From the NCBI RefSeq assembly GCF_004348685.1, contig NZ_SMKO01000037.1, forward strand, positions 1 to 58,291: DNA of 58,291 nucleotides, written 5' to 3'. The notes under the pieces were generated by a model. It did no database searches. It was not told the DNA's origin and saw only the letters and a list, made by a program, of their open reading frames with translations. Below, one piece after another: positions 47,037 to 54,586 of this stretch. The stretch is from Nonomuraea deserti. Its GTDB lineage: Bacteria > Actinomycetota > Actinomycetes > Streptosporangiales > Streptosporangiaceae. The first letter of the stretch is position 1; each line of letters opens with the position of its first letter. The translations under genes were made by a program, and so were the position numbers.

Positions 47037-48368
47037 TCAGCGCCCCGGATCCATGAGGATCCGCATGCGACCGAAGTCGAACGTGAGCGCATAAGGCTTG
47101 AAGAACTCGTGGGTGGGCAACCCGCCGATGCGGAAGCCGAAGCCGCTCTCGAACCAGTCGGGGAACGCGCCGATCAGGCCGGGAACCTGACGACGGGTGG
47201 CGGAGCCGAGCGTCACTTCCCCGACGGTCACCTGGTGGAGGCCGTCACCGGGGGGTACGGCGACGCCGGCCGCGGCGAAGGTGGAGCGTGGCGCGGTGAA
47301 TCCGATGTCGCCGCCGCCGGTGTCGACGAAGAACACCATCCGGTCGAGGCCGTTCACGGTGCCGTGGGACAGCAGGTAGTGATCGCCGAGGAACCACATG
47401 GGCGCGCTGTGCCGCGCCCGGATGCGGGCGCGCGTGTTCTGCCGCAGCACCAGCGCCTGGCCCGGGTAGTCGATGGTGGGCAGGAACCGCGACAGGACGC
47501 TCGTGCCGATCGCGCCCTGGGTGGCTCTCCCGTCTGGTGCGGCGATCCGGATCGTGTCGGGGATCGTGTGGACCGGCAGGTCGCCGATGCGGAGGTCGCC
47601 CATCGCCAGGCGGTCCACGCGCCCTTGGTACGCCTTGTGCTCGCCGTAGACGGTCCTGCCGGTCGTGTGGCCGTACGCGGGGATGCCGAGCCGGTCGGCG
47701 TAGTCCTGGTTGAGCGCGAACAGCGCGCCCGTGTCGAGGAAGAACAGCGCGGGCGGGGCGCCGTTGACGGACGCCTCGATCATCGGCAGGGGGTCGGACG
47801 CCGCGAACGGGATCCGGGCGGTGGCGGGGCCGGAGATCGTGTACGGCCTGCGCCCTGCGAAGCTCCTCAGCTGTTCGGGGGTCGCGGTCGGGGCGTCCGC
47901 CTTGACCGAGGGGAGGAGGCCGGCCAGTTCGGCGTACGCGTCGCCGCGCCACAGCGCGTCGGCGAGGTTGCTCAGCGAGCGCGCGTGCCCGGGATCCTGC
48001 CGCAGCACCCGCTTCAGCAGCCGTTCGGCCGTGGGCAGGCGGTTGGCCAGCAGCGCGACGTAGGCGTGCTGGGCGAGCGCGCCCACGTGGTCGGGATCGC
48101 GGGCGAGGACCTGCCCGTACAGGGCGTCGGCGGCGTCGAAGTCGCCAGCCTCGAAGAGTTCGCCGGCCTTGTCCATGAGGTCCATGAGCCGTTCCTTTCG
48201 TGGCGGTCGCACCCCTCGGACGGGTGGCCAGGGGACCACCACCGGCGTCGGCCCGGCCGGGCGCTCGTCACCGTCCGCGGCTCCTGCCGCGCCGGCGATC
48301 GCGAGACCGGCCGCGCCGGCTGCCTTCGCCAGGAACGCCCGGCGCGTGCCCGTCACCTCGCCGTCCAT
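47037..48368 (-). CDS. Exported TPR-aspartyl protease with two DTG motifs
   Basis: A 443-residue protein with a twin-arginine export signal (TRRAFLAKAAGAAGLAIAG, residues 8-26). TPR-like helices follow at about 62-150 (AGELFEAGDFDAADALYGQV, VLRQDPGHARSLSNLADALW). The C-terminal half is a retropepsin-like (clan AA) domain in which two catalytic-type motifs are visible, FFLDTGALF (Asp at about 212) and FFVDTGGGDIG (Asp at about 349). Most bacterial retropepsins have one DTG and dimerise; here a single chain carries two, as in pepsin. The protein is likely outside the membrane and its target is unknown. It is divergent from a TetR gene with a strong inverted repeat between them. Confidence 0.75.
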   Translation of the reverse strand: MDGEVTGTRRAFLAKAAGAAGLAIAGAAGAADGDERPAGPTPVVVPWPPVRGVRPPRKERLMDLMDKAGELFEAGDFDAADALYGQVLARDPDHVGALAQHAYVALLANRLPTAERLLKRVLRQDPGHARSLSNLADALWRGDAYAELAGLLPSVKADAPTATPEQLRSFAGRRPYTISGPATARIPFAASDPLPMIEASVNGAPPALFFLDTGALFALNQDYADRLGIPAYGHTTGRTVYGEHKAYQGRVDRLAMGDLRIGDLPVHTIPDTIRIAAPDGRATQGAIGTSVLSRFLPTIDYPGQALVLRQNTRARIRARHSAPMWFLGDHYLLSHGTVNGLDRMVFFVDTGGGDIGFTAPRSTFAAAGVAVPPGDGLHQVTVGEVTLGSATRRQVPGLIGAFPDWFESGFGFRIGGLPTHEFFKPYALTFDFGRMRILMDPGR

Positions 48369-48387
48369 CGTCTCCCCGCCTTTTCGG

Positions 48388-48419
48388 ATACTAGTCGGTA
48401 TTCGGATACCGATCAGTAT
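48388..48419. promoter_or_regulatory. TetR operator between the protease and TetR genes
   Basis: ATACTAGTCGGTAT (48388-48401) and ATACCGATCAGTAT (48406-48419) form inverted 14-bp arms with 12 of 14 pairs matching, around a 4-bp spacer. It lies 19 bp before the protease start and 36 bp before tetR. Confidence 0.75.
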
Positions 48420-48455
48420 TCATATACCCTTGAGAATGTCAACGGGAAGGTGGTC

Positions 48456-49073
48456 ATGGCGGTGGCGGAACGGCTCACCCGGCAGGAGCGGCGGGAGCGC
48501 AATCGGCTCAAGCTGCTGGAGGCGGCGGAGAAGGTGTTCGCCGAGCGCGGCATCCAGGGCGCCTCCATCGACGAGGTCGCCGCCGAGGCGGGCCTCACCA
48601 AGGGCGCCGTCTACTCCAACTTCGCCGGCAAGGAGGAACTGCTGATCGAGGTCATGCGGCACCGCCTCGGCGGGGAGGCGCGGGCTCAGGCGGACCGCCT
48701 GCTCCACTCCGGGCGCGACTCCGGCGAGTTGGTGGAGGAGTTCGCCCGCTACTGGGCCGAGCGGGTGCGCGCGGGCGACCAGGAGGCGTTCGCCCAGATG
48801 ACCGTGGAGCTCATGATCCACGCGACCCGGAATCCGGCCGTACGCGAGCAACTCGTCGACCTCGTGTTCCCGCCCGCCGGCGAAGGCCGGCACCCGCTGT
48901 CGCCGCCGGGCAGCGCGCTGGCCGAGCTTCCCTACGCGCAGGCCGACGCCATACTGAAGTCCCTCGACATCGGCATGCGCCTGCTCGTCCTGCTGGCCCC
49001 CGAGCGCTGTCCTCCGGAGTTGTTCGCGACGGCCCTCGGCCTCCTCACGGCACCGAGATCCGACCACCCCTGA
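48456..49073 (+). CDS. TetR family transcriptional regulator
   Basis: A 205-residue TetR regulator. The HTH (about residues 12-60) has the canonical IDEVAAEAGLTKGAVYSNFA and GKEELL. The C-terminal domain is all-helical. GGAAGG lies 5 nt before the ATG; a GTG two codons upstream is in frame. The divergent protease gene and the inverted repeat between them make joint control likely. No other likely target is adjacent downstream, since the next 465 bp are non-coding. Confidence 0.9.
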   Translation: MAVAERLTRQERRERNRLKLLEAAEKVFAERGIQGASIDEVAAEAGLTKGAVYSNFAGKEELLIEVMRHRLGGEARAQADRLLHSGRDSGELVEEFARYWAERVRAGDQEAFAQMTVELMIHATRNPAVREQLVDLVFPPAGEGRHPLSPPGSALAELPYAQADAILKSLDIGMRLLVLLAPERCPPELFATALGLLTAPRSDHP

Positions 49074-49140
49074 TCGCGGCGTGACCGGCGTGCCGCCGCC
49101 CCACTCCCCGGCGGGCGGCCCTCCGCCGTGCCTCCCTGGC

Positions 49141-49260
49141 GGGCGTGCCTTCCCGCTTCGCTTCCGTGGCGGGCGTGCCTTCCCGCTTCGCTTCCGTGGC
49201 GGGCGTGCCTTCCCGCTTCGCTTCCGTGGCGGGCGTGCCTTCCCGCTTCGCTTCCGTGGC
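49141..49260. repeat. Four perfect 30-bp tandem repeats upstream of recA
   Basis: The unit starts GGGCGTGCCTTCCCGCTTCG and ends CTTCCGTGGC; four identical copies run head to tail. Across each unit boundary GCGGG-N8-CCCGC can pair as a hairpin. There are no spacers, so it is not a CRISPR array. Confidence 0.95.
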
Positions 49261-49408
49261 GGGCGAGGCGCCGCTGCTGGTCTGCCTTGGTGGACGGCCC
49301 TGGCGGTGCTGGGATTCCCGGCGTCGCCGGGACGTCCTGGCGTACCTTGGGTCACTTGCGCCGACCGGCTTCAGGGCGGTCGCGGCTCGTGGCGTGTTCC
49401 TGCTGTGA

Positions 49409-49431
49409 TCGAACAGCCGTTCGGCTACGAT
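49409..49431 (+). promoter_or_regulatory. LexA (SOS) box and -10 element of recA
   Basis: TCGAACAGCCGTTCGG matches the actinobacterial LexA box TCGAAC-N4-GTTCGA with one mismatch in the outer base. TACGAT at 49426-49431 fits a -10 hexamer overlapping repressor reach. It lies about 115 bp before the recA ATG. DNA-damage induction through LexA is the expected control. Confidence 0.8.
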
Positions 49432-49538
49432 GGGAGCACGCCGAGCCACGTCTTCCCCGGCAGTCCCAGAAAAAATGTCGGTGGCAGGCCGTAGCTTTCA
49501 CTCGACTGACCGGACCACGACCCTCCAGGGGGAGTTCC

Positions 49539-50633
49539 ATGGCTATCAACGACCGCGAGAAGGCCCTCGAGACCGCGCTCGCTCAGATCGAGCGACAGTT
49601 CGGCAAGGGCTCAGTGATGCGCCTGGGCGACGACGCCCGAGCTCCCATCGAGGTGGTCCCGACCGGGTCGATCTCCCTCGACGTGGCCCTCGGCATCGGC
49701 GGCCTGCCGCGCGGCCGCATCGTCGAGGTCTACGGCCCCGAATCCTCGGGCAAGACGACCATCGCCCTGCACGCGGTGGCCAACGCCCAGCGGGCCGGCG
49801 GCATCGCGGCGTTCGTCGACGCCGAGCACGCCCTCGACCCCGAATACGCCAAGAAGCTCGGGGTGGACACCGACGCCCTGCTCGTCTCCCAGCCCGACAC
49901 CGGTGAGCAGGCGCTCGAGATCGCCGACATGCTCATCAGGTCCGGCGCCGTCGACATCATCGTCATCGACTCGGTGGCCGCGCTCGTGCCCAAGGCCGAG
50001 ATCGAGGGAGAGATGGGCGACAGCCACGTCGGCCTCCAGGCCCGCCTCATGTCCCAGGCGCTGCGCAAGATCGCCGGCGCCCTGAGCAACACCGGCACCA
50101 CCGCGATCTTCATCAACCAGCTCCGCGAGAAGATCGGCGTCATGTTCGGCAGCCCCGAGACGACGACGGGTGGCAAGGCGCTCAAGTTCTACGCCTCGGT
50201 CCGGATGGACATCCGCCGCATCGAGACGCTCAAGGACGGCACGGAGGCGGTCGGCAACCGCACCAGGGTCAAGGTCGTCAAGAACAAGATGGCCCCGCCC
50301 TTCCGGGTCGCCGACTTCGACATCCTCTACGGCGTGGGCATCTCCCGCGAGGGCGGCCTCATCGACATGGGCGTGGAACACGGCTTCGTGCGCAAGTCCG
50401 GCGCCTGGTACACGTACGAAGGCGACCAGCTCGGCCAGGGCAAGGAGAACGCGCGCAACTTCCTGCGCAACCACCCCGACATGGCCAACGAGATCGAGAA
50501 GAAGATCAAGGACAAGCTGGGCGTGGGCCCTCGCCTGGACACTCCCGCCGAGGCCGCCGCCCCGGCCCCGGCTCCGGCGGCTGCTCCCTCCGGTCGTGGT
50601 TCGAAGTCCACCCCCAAGCCGGGTGACGTCTGA
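49539..50633 (+). CDS. recA: Recombinase RecA
   Basis: A 364-residue RecA. Walker A is GPESSGKT (residues 66-73), the Walker B region is [14 protein letters not shown], and loop L2 covers the stretch around [19 protein letters not shown]. The C-terminal tail is Pro/Ala-rich ([15 protein letters not shown]), as in actinomycetes. The ATG has AGGGGGAG upstream; longer frames reaching back through the 30-bp repeats were rejected. RecA forms the filament for homologous recombination and triggers LexA cleavage. recX follows 10 bp after its stop. Confidence 0.98.
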   Translation: MAINDREKALETALAQIERQFGKGSVMRLGDDARAPIEVVPTGSISLDVALGIGGLPRGRIVEVYGPESSGKTTIALHAVANAQRAGGIAAFVDAEHALDPEYAKKLGVDTDALLVSQPDTGEQALEIADMLIRSGAVDIIVIDSVAALVPKAEIEGEMGDSHVGLQARLMSQALRKIAGALSNTGTTAIFINQLREKIGVMFGSPETTTGGKALKFYASVRMDIRRIETLKDGTEAVGNRTRVKVVKNKMAPPFRVADFDILYGVGISREGGLIDMGVEHGFVRKSGAWYTYEGDQLGQGKENARNFLRNHPDMANEIEKKIKDKLGVGPRLDTPAEAAAPAPAPAAAPSGRGSKSTPKPGDV

Positions 50634-50643
50634 TCGTTGACCG

Positions 50644-51729
50644 ATGAATAACCCGGACCGGCCGCAGGCGCCCCAGCCGCACAACCGGGGCGCCTGGCCC
50701 AACACCACCTCGCCGCGCGGTCGCGACCTCGCTCTCTCGGCGGCGGACGGCTGGCCGTCGCTCGACGAATGGCGCAACCGCCCGCGCACCCCCGACACCG
50801 AGCCCGGCGACGCCCCTACGGGTTCCGGGAGCCCGGCTGCGGATTCCAGCGTGCCCGGATCCCCGCCTCCGCCGCCGGGCCGCTCCCGCCCGGACGGCGA
50901 TGGTCCGGGGCGTGATGACCAGCGTGCCCAGGATGCCCCGGCAGAGCCGGGGCGAGGTGCGACCCCGCCCCCGGGACCTGACGGCTCTGGTGTGCGTGAT
51001 GGCGGTCGGGCGGAGCAACCTTCGCCCACCGGCGACGGAGACGGCGGATGGCATTCCGAGGTGCTGGCCGGGAGCAGTTGGTTCGCCGGCGAGCAGGCCG
51101 AGGGCGGCAAGAAACGATCGGGCGGGGGGCGCCGGTCCAGCAAGTCCGGCAGGTCCGGCAGGCGCGGTGAGAAGAGGGCGAAAGGATGGTTGCCCGAGGG
51201 CCCTGACGCCGAGAGCCCGGCCGGTGCCGCTCCGGCAGCCGATCCGGAGTCGGTGGCCCGGGCCATCTGCCTGCGCCTTCTCACCTTGGCTCCCAAGACA
51301 CGTGCCCAGCTCGCTGAGGCCCTGCGCAAGCGGGAGGTGCCGGACGACGCCGCGGAAGCGGTGCTCAGCCGGTTCTCAGAGCTGGGGCTGATCGACGACG
51401 AGGCGTTCGCCGCGGCCTGGGTCGACTCCAGGCACCACGGGCGCGGCCTGGCCAAGCGCGCCCTGGCCGCCGAGCTGCGCCATCGCGGTGTCGACACCGA
51501 CACGGTCAACGAAGCCGTCGACCGCCTCGATCCCGACCAGGAGGCGGAGACCGCTCGCCGGCTGGTGGAGCGCAAGCTGGCCGCGACCCGATCCCTCGAC
51601 CCGCGCGCCCGCACCCGCCGCCTGGCCGGCATGCTCGCCCGCAAGGGCTACCCCTCAGGCCTGGCCTTCCGCGTCATCCGGGAGGCTCTGGAGCAGGAGG
51701 GCATCGACATGGAGGAAGACCTCCCCTGA
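50644..51729 (+). CDS. recX: RecA regulator RecX with a long disordered N-terminus
   Basis: A 361-residue protein whose last 160 residues form the RecX three-helix repeats (ARAICLRLLTLAPKTRAQLA, then EAVLSRFSELGLIDDEAFAA, ending LAFRVIREALEQEG). RecX binds RecA filaments and limits their activity. The first 200 residues are rich in Pro, Gly, Asp and Arg (for example SPPPPPGRSRPDGDGPG and KRSGGGRRSSKSGRSGRRGE) and carry no domain. Typical RecX proteins are about 150-270 residues long, so this is an unusually large extension. The ATG lies 10 bp after recA, and the pair is almost certainly cotranscribed. Confidence 0.9.
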   Translation: MNNPDRPQAPQPHNRGAWPNTTSPRGRDLALSAADGWPSLDEWRNRPRTPDTEPGDAPTGSGSPAADSSVPGSPPPPPGRSRPDGDGPGRDDQRAQDAPAEPGRGATPPPGPDGSGVRDGGRAEQPSPTGDGDGGWHSEVLAGSSWFAGEQAEGGKKRSGGGRRSSKSGRSGRRGEKRAKGWLPEGPDAESPAGAAPAADPESVARAICLRLLTLAPKTRAQLAEALRKREVPDDAAEAVLSRFSELGLIDDEAFAAAWVDSRHHGRGLAKRALAAELRHRGVDTDTVNEAVDRLDPDQEAETARRLVERKLAATRSLDPRARTRRLAGMLARKGYPSGLAFRVIREALEQEGIDMEEDLP

Positions 51730-51756
51730 CCGGGACGCCCGCCCCTTCGCGGGCCA

Positions 51757-51890
51757 GGCTCCGACGGAATGCCGTCGCCTCCAGCCGGGCTTCCTGGCGG
51801 GATGTCCGTCCCCGGCAAGTCGGGTTCCCTGGCGAGATGCCCGCCCGGGTGGGGCAGCTCTCCGACGGGATGCTTGCCCTCTGCGGTCCG
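51757..51890. repeat. Degenerate 31-35 bp repeats flanking the island, left copies
   Basis: About four tandem units share the pattern GG-C/T-TCC, then CGGGATG, then GCCCG/CCCC. The 37-bp stretch at 51771-51807 (core CCGTCGCCTCCAGCC) recurs at 54143-54179 in the same orientation with about four mismatches, on the far side of the island. Confidence 0.6.
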
Positions 51891-51902
51891 TTCCCTGAGA
51901 AG

Positions 51903-51998
51903 GTGTCTTCGAACCCATTCGGTGATCTTCAAAGTCCACCAAAGACCTTGTTTGCAGCGGCTTGTCGCCCTCTTGTGATCAAGCGCATGTCGCTATGA
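51903..51998 (+). pseudogene. Truncated 5' gene copy related to the gene at 54120
   Basis: A 31-codon frame starting GTG (GAGAAG upstream) reads SSNPFGDLQSPPKTLFAAAC and then RPLVIKRMSL. It aligns with the beginning of the minus-strand gene at 54120 (SLAILTRARKTLSARDCHRELI): Lys-Thr-Leu-x-Ala-x-x-Cys is shared. At DNA level GGTGTCTTC and AAAGACCTTG occur in both with 39 and 41 bp from start to start. It appears to be a gene 5' end cut off by a later event. Confidence 0.4.
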
Positions 51999-52105
51999 TC
52001 GCGGTCAGCGCAGCCGAGTGATGATCGGCTCTGATCAGTCGTTCTGGCGCTCGGCGACCCTTCGCTGCAACTCCTCAATGCCTGCAAGTATCGAGTGCGC
52101 CACTT

Positions 52106-52720
52106 CTACGTCTTCGCCATCCGCCCAACCACCACCGCTGTGGCCCGCTGATGCACGTCGAGCCCACTCGACCCGGCGAGGTCGTCGGAGTGGTGCTGGC
52201 GCAAGGCCGCCAGCAGGGAATCACCACATCGCACAATCTCATCCGGCGCACCGTCTTCGGGGTCGGAGCCGACACCCGAATAACTGGAGTGGGTGCGATA
52301 AATGGTCGTCCGTCCTGCCTCGAGCTCGCTCAGCCGGTAGCAGAGGCACGAGCCGGCGAATCCCCAGACGAAATGACTGACGGAGCTCCTGCAAACGACG
52401 AGGGGAATCAGGTCAGGATCTCGACCGTGAATCTCCCGCTCGGTATCGTCGAACGGCTCGGGTTCGAGTGAGAGGCCGCGGGCCAGTTGGATGGCCAACT
52501 CCCATGGCAGGAGGGGAGACCAGCCGATCAGCCACTCACGCAGGGTGGGATCCGCCTCGGCAATCACGAAGAACTCGTCGGGGAAATCGACCCCATAGCA
52601 TTGGTGCAGGACCTCGTGAGGCCTGGCCTCGTTCCCGTAGAGCGCCTGTGCCAGCTGGACCATCGAGGTGTAGTTGTCGCGCGACGCCTCCATGCGCAGG
52701 CGTTCGAGCCGATCCGCCAT
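52106..52720 (-). CDS. Hypothetical protein in the accessory island
   Basis: A 204-residue soluble protein without recognised family. The ATG at 52720 has AGGA 6 nt upstream; a frame starting at 52825 would add 35 residues of doubtful sequence. The first half is helical (MADRLERLRMEASRDNYTSM, VQLAQALYGNEARP), followed by HQCYGVDFPDEFFVIAEADP, which faintly recalls SUKH/SMI1-KNR4 immunity-type proteins, and a WELAIQLARGLSLEPE segment. Codon use is less GC-biased than in recA or rny, a sign of transfer. I do not assign a function. Confidence 0.55.
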   Translation of the reverse strand: MADRLERLRMEASRDNYTSMVQLAQALYGNEARPHEVLHQCYGVDFPDEFFVIAEADPTLREWLIGWSPLLPWELAIQLARGLSLEPEPFDDTEREIHGRDPDLIPLVVCRSSVSHFVWGFAGSCLCYRLSELEAGRTTIYRTHSSYSGVGSDPEDGAPDEIVRCGDSLLAALRQHHSDDLAGSSGLDVHQRATAVVVGRMAKT

Positions 52721-52886
52721 GTGCAGTCCTATGCGTTCAGGTTTGGTCGACCGGAACTCGATCACTTGCACTCGCCGTCTCACGGTCACGACGTTCCGAT
52801 GCATCGTCCATGTATGTCCTGGCAAGCAGGTCTAGGACATACGACGGTTCGGTGTCCATCGAATTGTCTACGAAAGGCGTAAGCAA

Positions 52887-53472
52887 TCAGGCAGCCTGTG
52901 GCGAGAGGGGCCGCTGTCTCGTCCACGCTGGTCTGGCAGTTTTCCTGGTGAGGCGACGTGTCATCAGCGCGATCGCAGCCACGGTCAGGTGGGCTTCGCT
53001 GTGCGAGGGCTTGCGTTCGAAGTCGATCACATCGCGTCGGGCGTTCATCAGCCAAGACAGAGACCGCTCGACGATCCACCTCCTCGCGAGCACTTTGAAC
53101 CCGGTCTGACCAGGCCGTTTAGTCACGATCTTCAAGGTGAGGCGCAGAACGCGGCGGGCCCACGCCACCAGCGTAGGCGCTGTCGCCCCAGACAGGGTGA
53201 GCTGCGGATGCAGCATCCGCAACCTGGCCGGCAACTCGCGGGCAGCGTCGCGGTCGGGCTGCCCGGCGGCCGTGGCCATGACCATCATGAGCACGCCGAA
53301 GGTGTCCACGACGAGACGGCTCTTTCTCTCCGGCACCTTTGTCTGCGTCATACGACCTGGAGCGGCCGGTGACAGTGGCCGCAGCGCGCACCGACTGGGA
53401 GTCGATGACGCCTGCGACCGGGTTGGGGCATGCGCGCAACCGGATGGCGCGCCGCTGTCCCACGCGGGGCAG
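52887..53472 (-). pseudogene. IS5-type transposase remnant (truncated, frameshifted)
   Basis: The DDE signatures of an IS5/IS1031-like transposase are present but spread over two frames. VIDSQSVRAAATV (first Asp) is in the frame of the upstream gene. RKSRLVVDTFGVLMMV and the closing RWIVERSLSWLMNARR (Glu) are in another. The second-Asp block VWGDSAYAG falls back into the first frame, so at least three frameshifts are needed. The N-terminal third of a normal transposase is missing. It cannot be active. It ends in RLTRKTARPAWTRQRP at a stop codon 166 bp from the start of the unknown gene. Confidence 0.8.
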
Positions 53473-54120
53473 GGCCGGCGTGCGCTGGCGGACGACCTCG
53501 CCGGCCTGCCAGGCCTGGTCGACCTGGGCGCGGTTGACCAGATGCCGGGCGGTGGTGCCGGCCATCGCCTTGGACGCGACCTCCGGCCGGCGCAGCAGAT
53601 CGGTCGCCACCGCCGCGGCGACCTGCTCATCGCGGGCCGAGTCGTGGCTGCGCTCGACCTTCTCCTGTACCGTGACCGGATGCTCGACCTGCTGGCCGAC
53701 CTCGCGCAGGGCCGCGTCCTCGGTCCAGCGGCGCTCGCCGCTCCGCGTGTGCGGAGCAGGGTCGGTGATGGTGGCGTAGCGCTGGGTCTCGTCGCTGATG
53801 CTGGCCAGGATCTTGTGGATGCCGTACGACACCTTCGGCTGGCGGTGCGCGGCCGGCCAACGGGCCGCCACCCATCGATAGGTGCGTAATGACGCGACTG
53901 GGATACCAAGATCATCTGCGAACATCTGCAGCGACGGGGAGACCAGGAACGTCTCATCCGTCGCGGCGACTGACCCGCCGTGCGAGCGCATGGGTTCGAT
54001 TTCGAGTGTTTTGTCCCCGAGTGCAAAAGTACAGCGGGTCTGTACCTCGATCAGCTCCCGGTGACAATCCCTAGCAGACAAGGTCTTTCGCGCTCTAGTC
54101 AAGATTGCTAGCGAGGGCAT
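53473..54120 (-). pseudogene. DUF6192-like gene truncated by the transposase remnant
   Basis: The first about 215 codons are intact and encode a protein that I recall as typical of the actinomycete DUF6192 group: FALGDKTLEIEPMRSHGG, SLRTYRWVAARWP, ILASISDETQRYATI, SGERRWTEDAALREVG and AVATDLLRRPEVASKAM, which may be a HTH-bearing ParB/KorB-like DNA-associated protein. At about residue 217 the frame runs directly into transposase sequence and ends at a stop at 53119, giving a 333-residue fusion if translated. The ATG has GAGGG upstream. Related proteins extend about 80 residues further, so the C-terminus is lost. The family assignment is from memory. Confidence 0.6.
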
Positions 54121-54586
54121 GAAGACACCCTCTTAAGGAGTGCCCGTCGCCTCCAGCCCGGCTTCCTGAAGGGATGCCCGGCGCGGTCCGCCGGGCTCCG
54201 ACGGGATGATCGCTCGCCCGTCAGCGAGGCTTCCGCATCCCGGCAGTTCCTGGGGGCAATGCCGGATCTTGCGGCGGATGTGGCGATGCGGGTCCGTAAG
54301 ACACGCTTGGAGACGCGTTTGCTTGCTCGTGACCTGTTCGACGCATAACCTCGACGGCAGTGAGGAGTTACTCCGCGCAGTGCGGATTGCCATACCGGTG
54401 AACGACGGACGAGCGAGCTTGGGCGATCGAGGCAGGCGAGGTGTCGGCTTTCCGGGCCGACGCCCGGTCAGTCTTGGCTGGATATCGACCCAGGCGATGA
54501 CCGGGCTGTCTGTGGCGTGCTGGTGACCCCTCCCGTTTTGTGGCCGCGTTATGAGGTGTTGACGACGCGAGGAGGGCGGGGCGCAC
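54121..54586. other. Intergenic stretch between the island and rny
   Basis: A 466-bp region with the right-hand copies of the GC-rich repeat (54142-54215) and a short frame (54259-54348, MPDLAADVAMRVRKTRLETR, ending LLARDLFDA) that is protein-like but far too short; it may be another remnant. The rny promoter should lie near 54500-54570. Nothing else is recognised. Confidence 0.5.
54142..54215. repeat. Degenerate GC-rich repeat, right copies
   Basis: Two units. The first (54143-54179) matches 51771-51807; the second contains GGGCTCCGACGGGATG, like the left units at 51758 and 51867. Same orientation as on the left. Confidence 0.6.

Larger units (their letters stand above)
49074..49538. other. 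Non-coding stretch upstream of recA
   Basis: This 465-bp gap holds the four-copy 30-bp repeat, a GC-rich spacer and the recA promoter with its LexA box. Open frames cross the repeat on both strands (Lys-Arg-Ser-Gly-Lys type repeats on the minus strand) but have no gene-like ends or starts, so I see no gene here. Confidence 0.7.
51730..52105. other. Non-coding stretch after recX
   Basis: A 376-bp region made of degenerate 31-35 bp GC-rich repeats (about 51757-51890), then the truncated 31-codon frame at 51903, then lower-GC sequence with repeated TGATC/GATCA words (about 51975-52040) that marks the beginning of the accessory island. No full gene is seen. Confidence 0.6.

Noticed and set aside
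49141..49260. The 30-bp repeats as a CRISPR array
   Set aside because: The units are head to tail with no spacers and no cas genes are in the window.
48420..49355. A minus-strand frame through the 30-bp repeats (Lys-Arg-Ser-Gly repeats)
   Set aside because: It reads through most of the tetR gene in antisense and has no ribosome-binding site.
52887..53472. An active insertion sequence
   Set aside because: The transposase is truncated and needs several frameshifts to be read, and no clean terminal repeats or target duplication could be matched to it.
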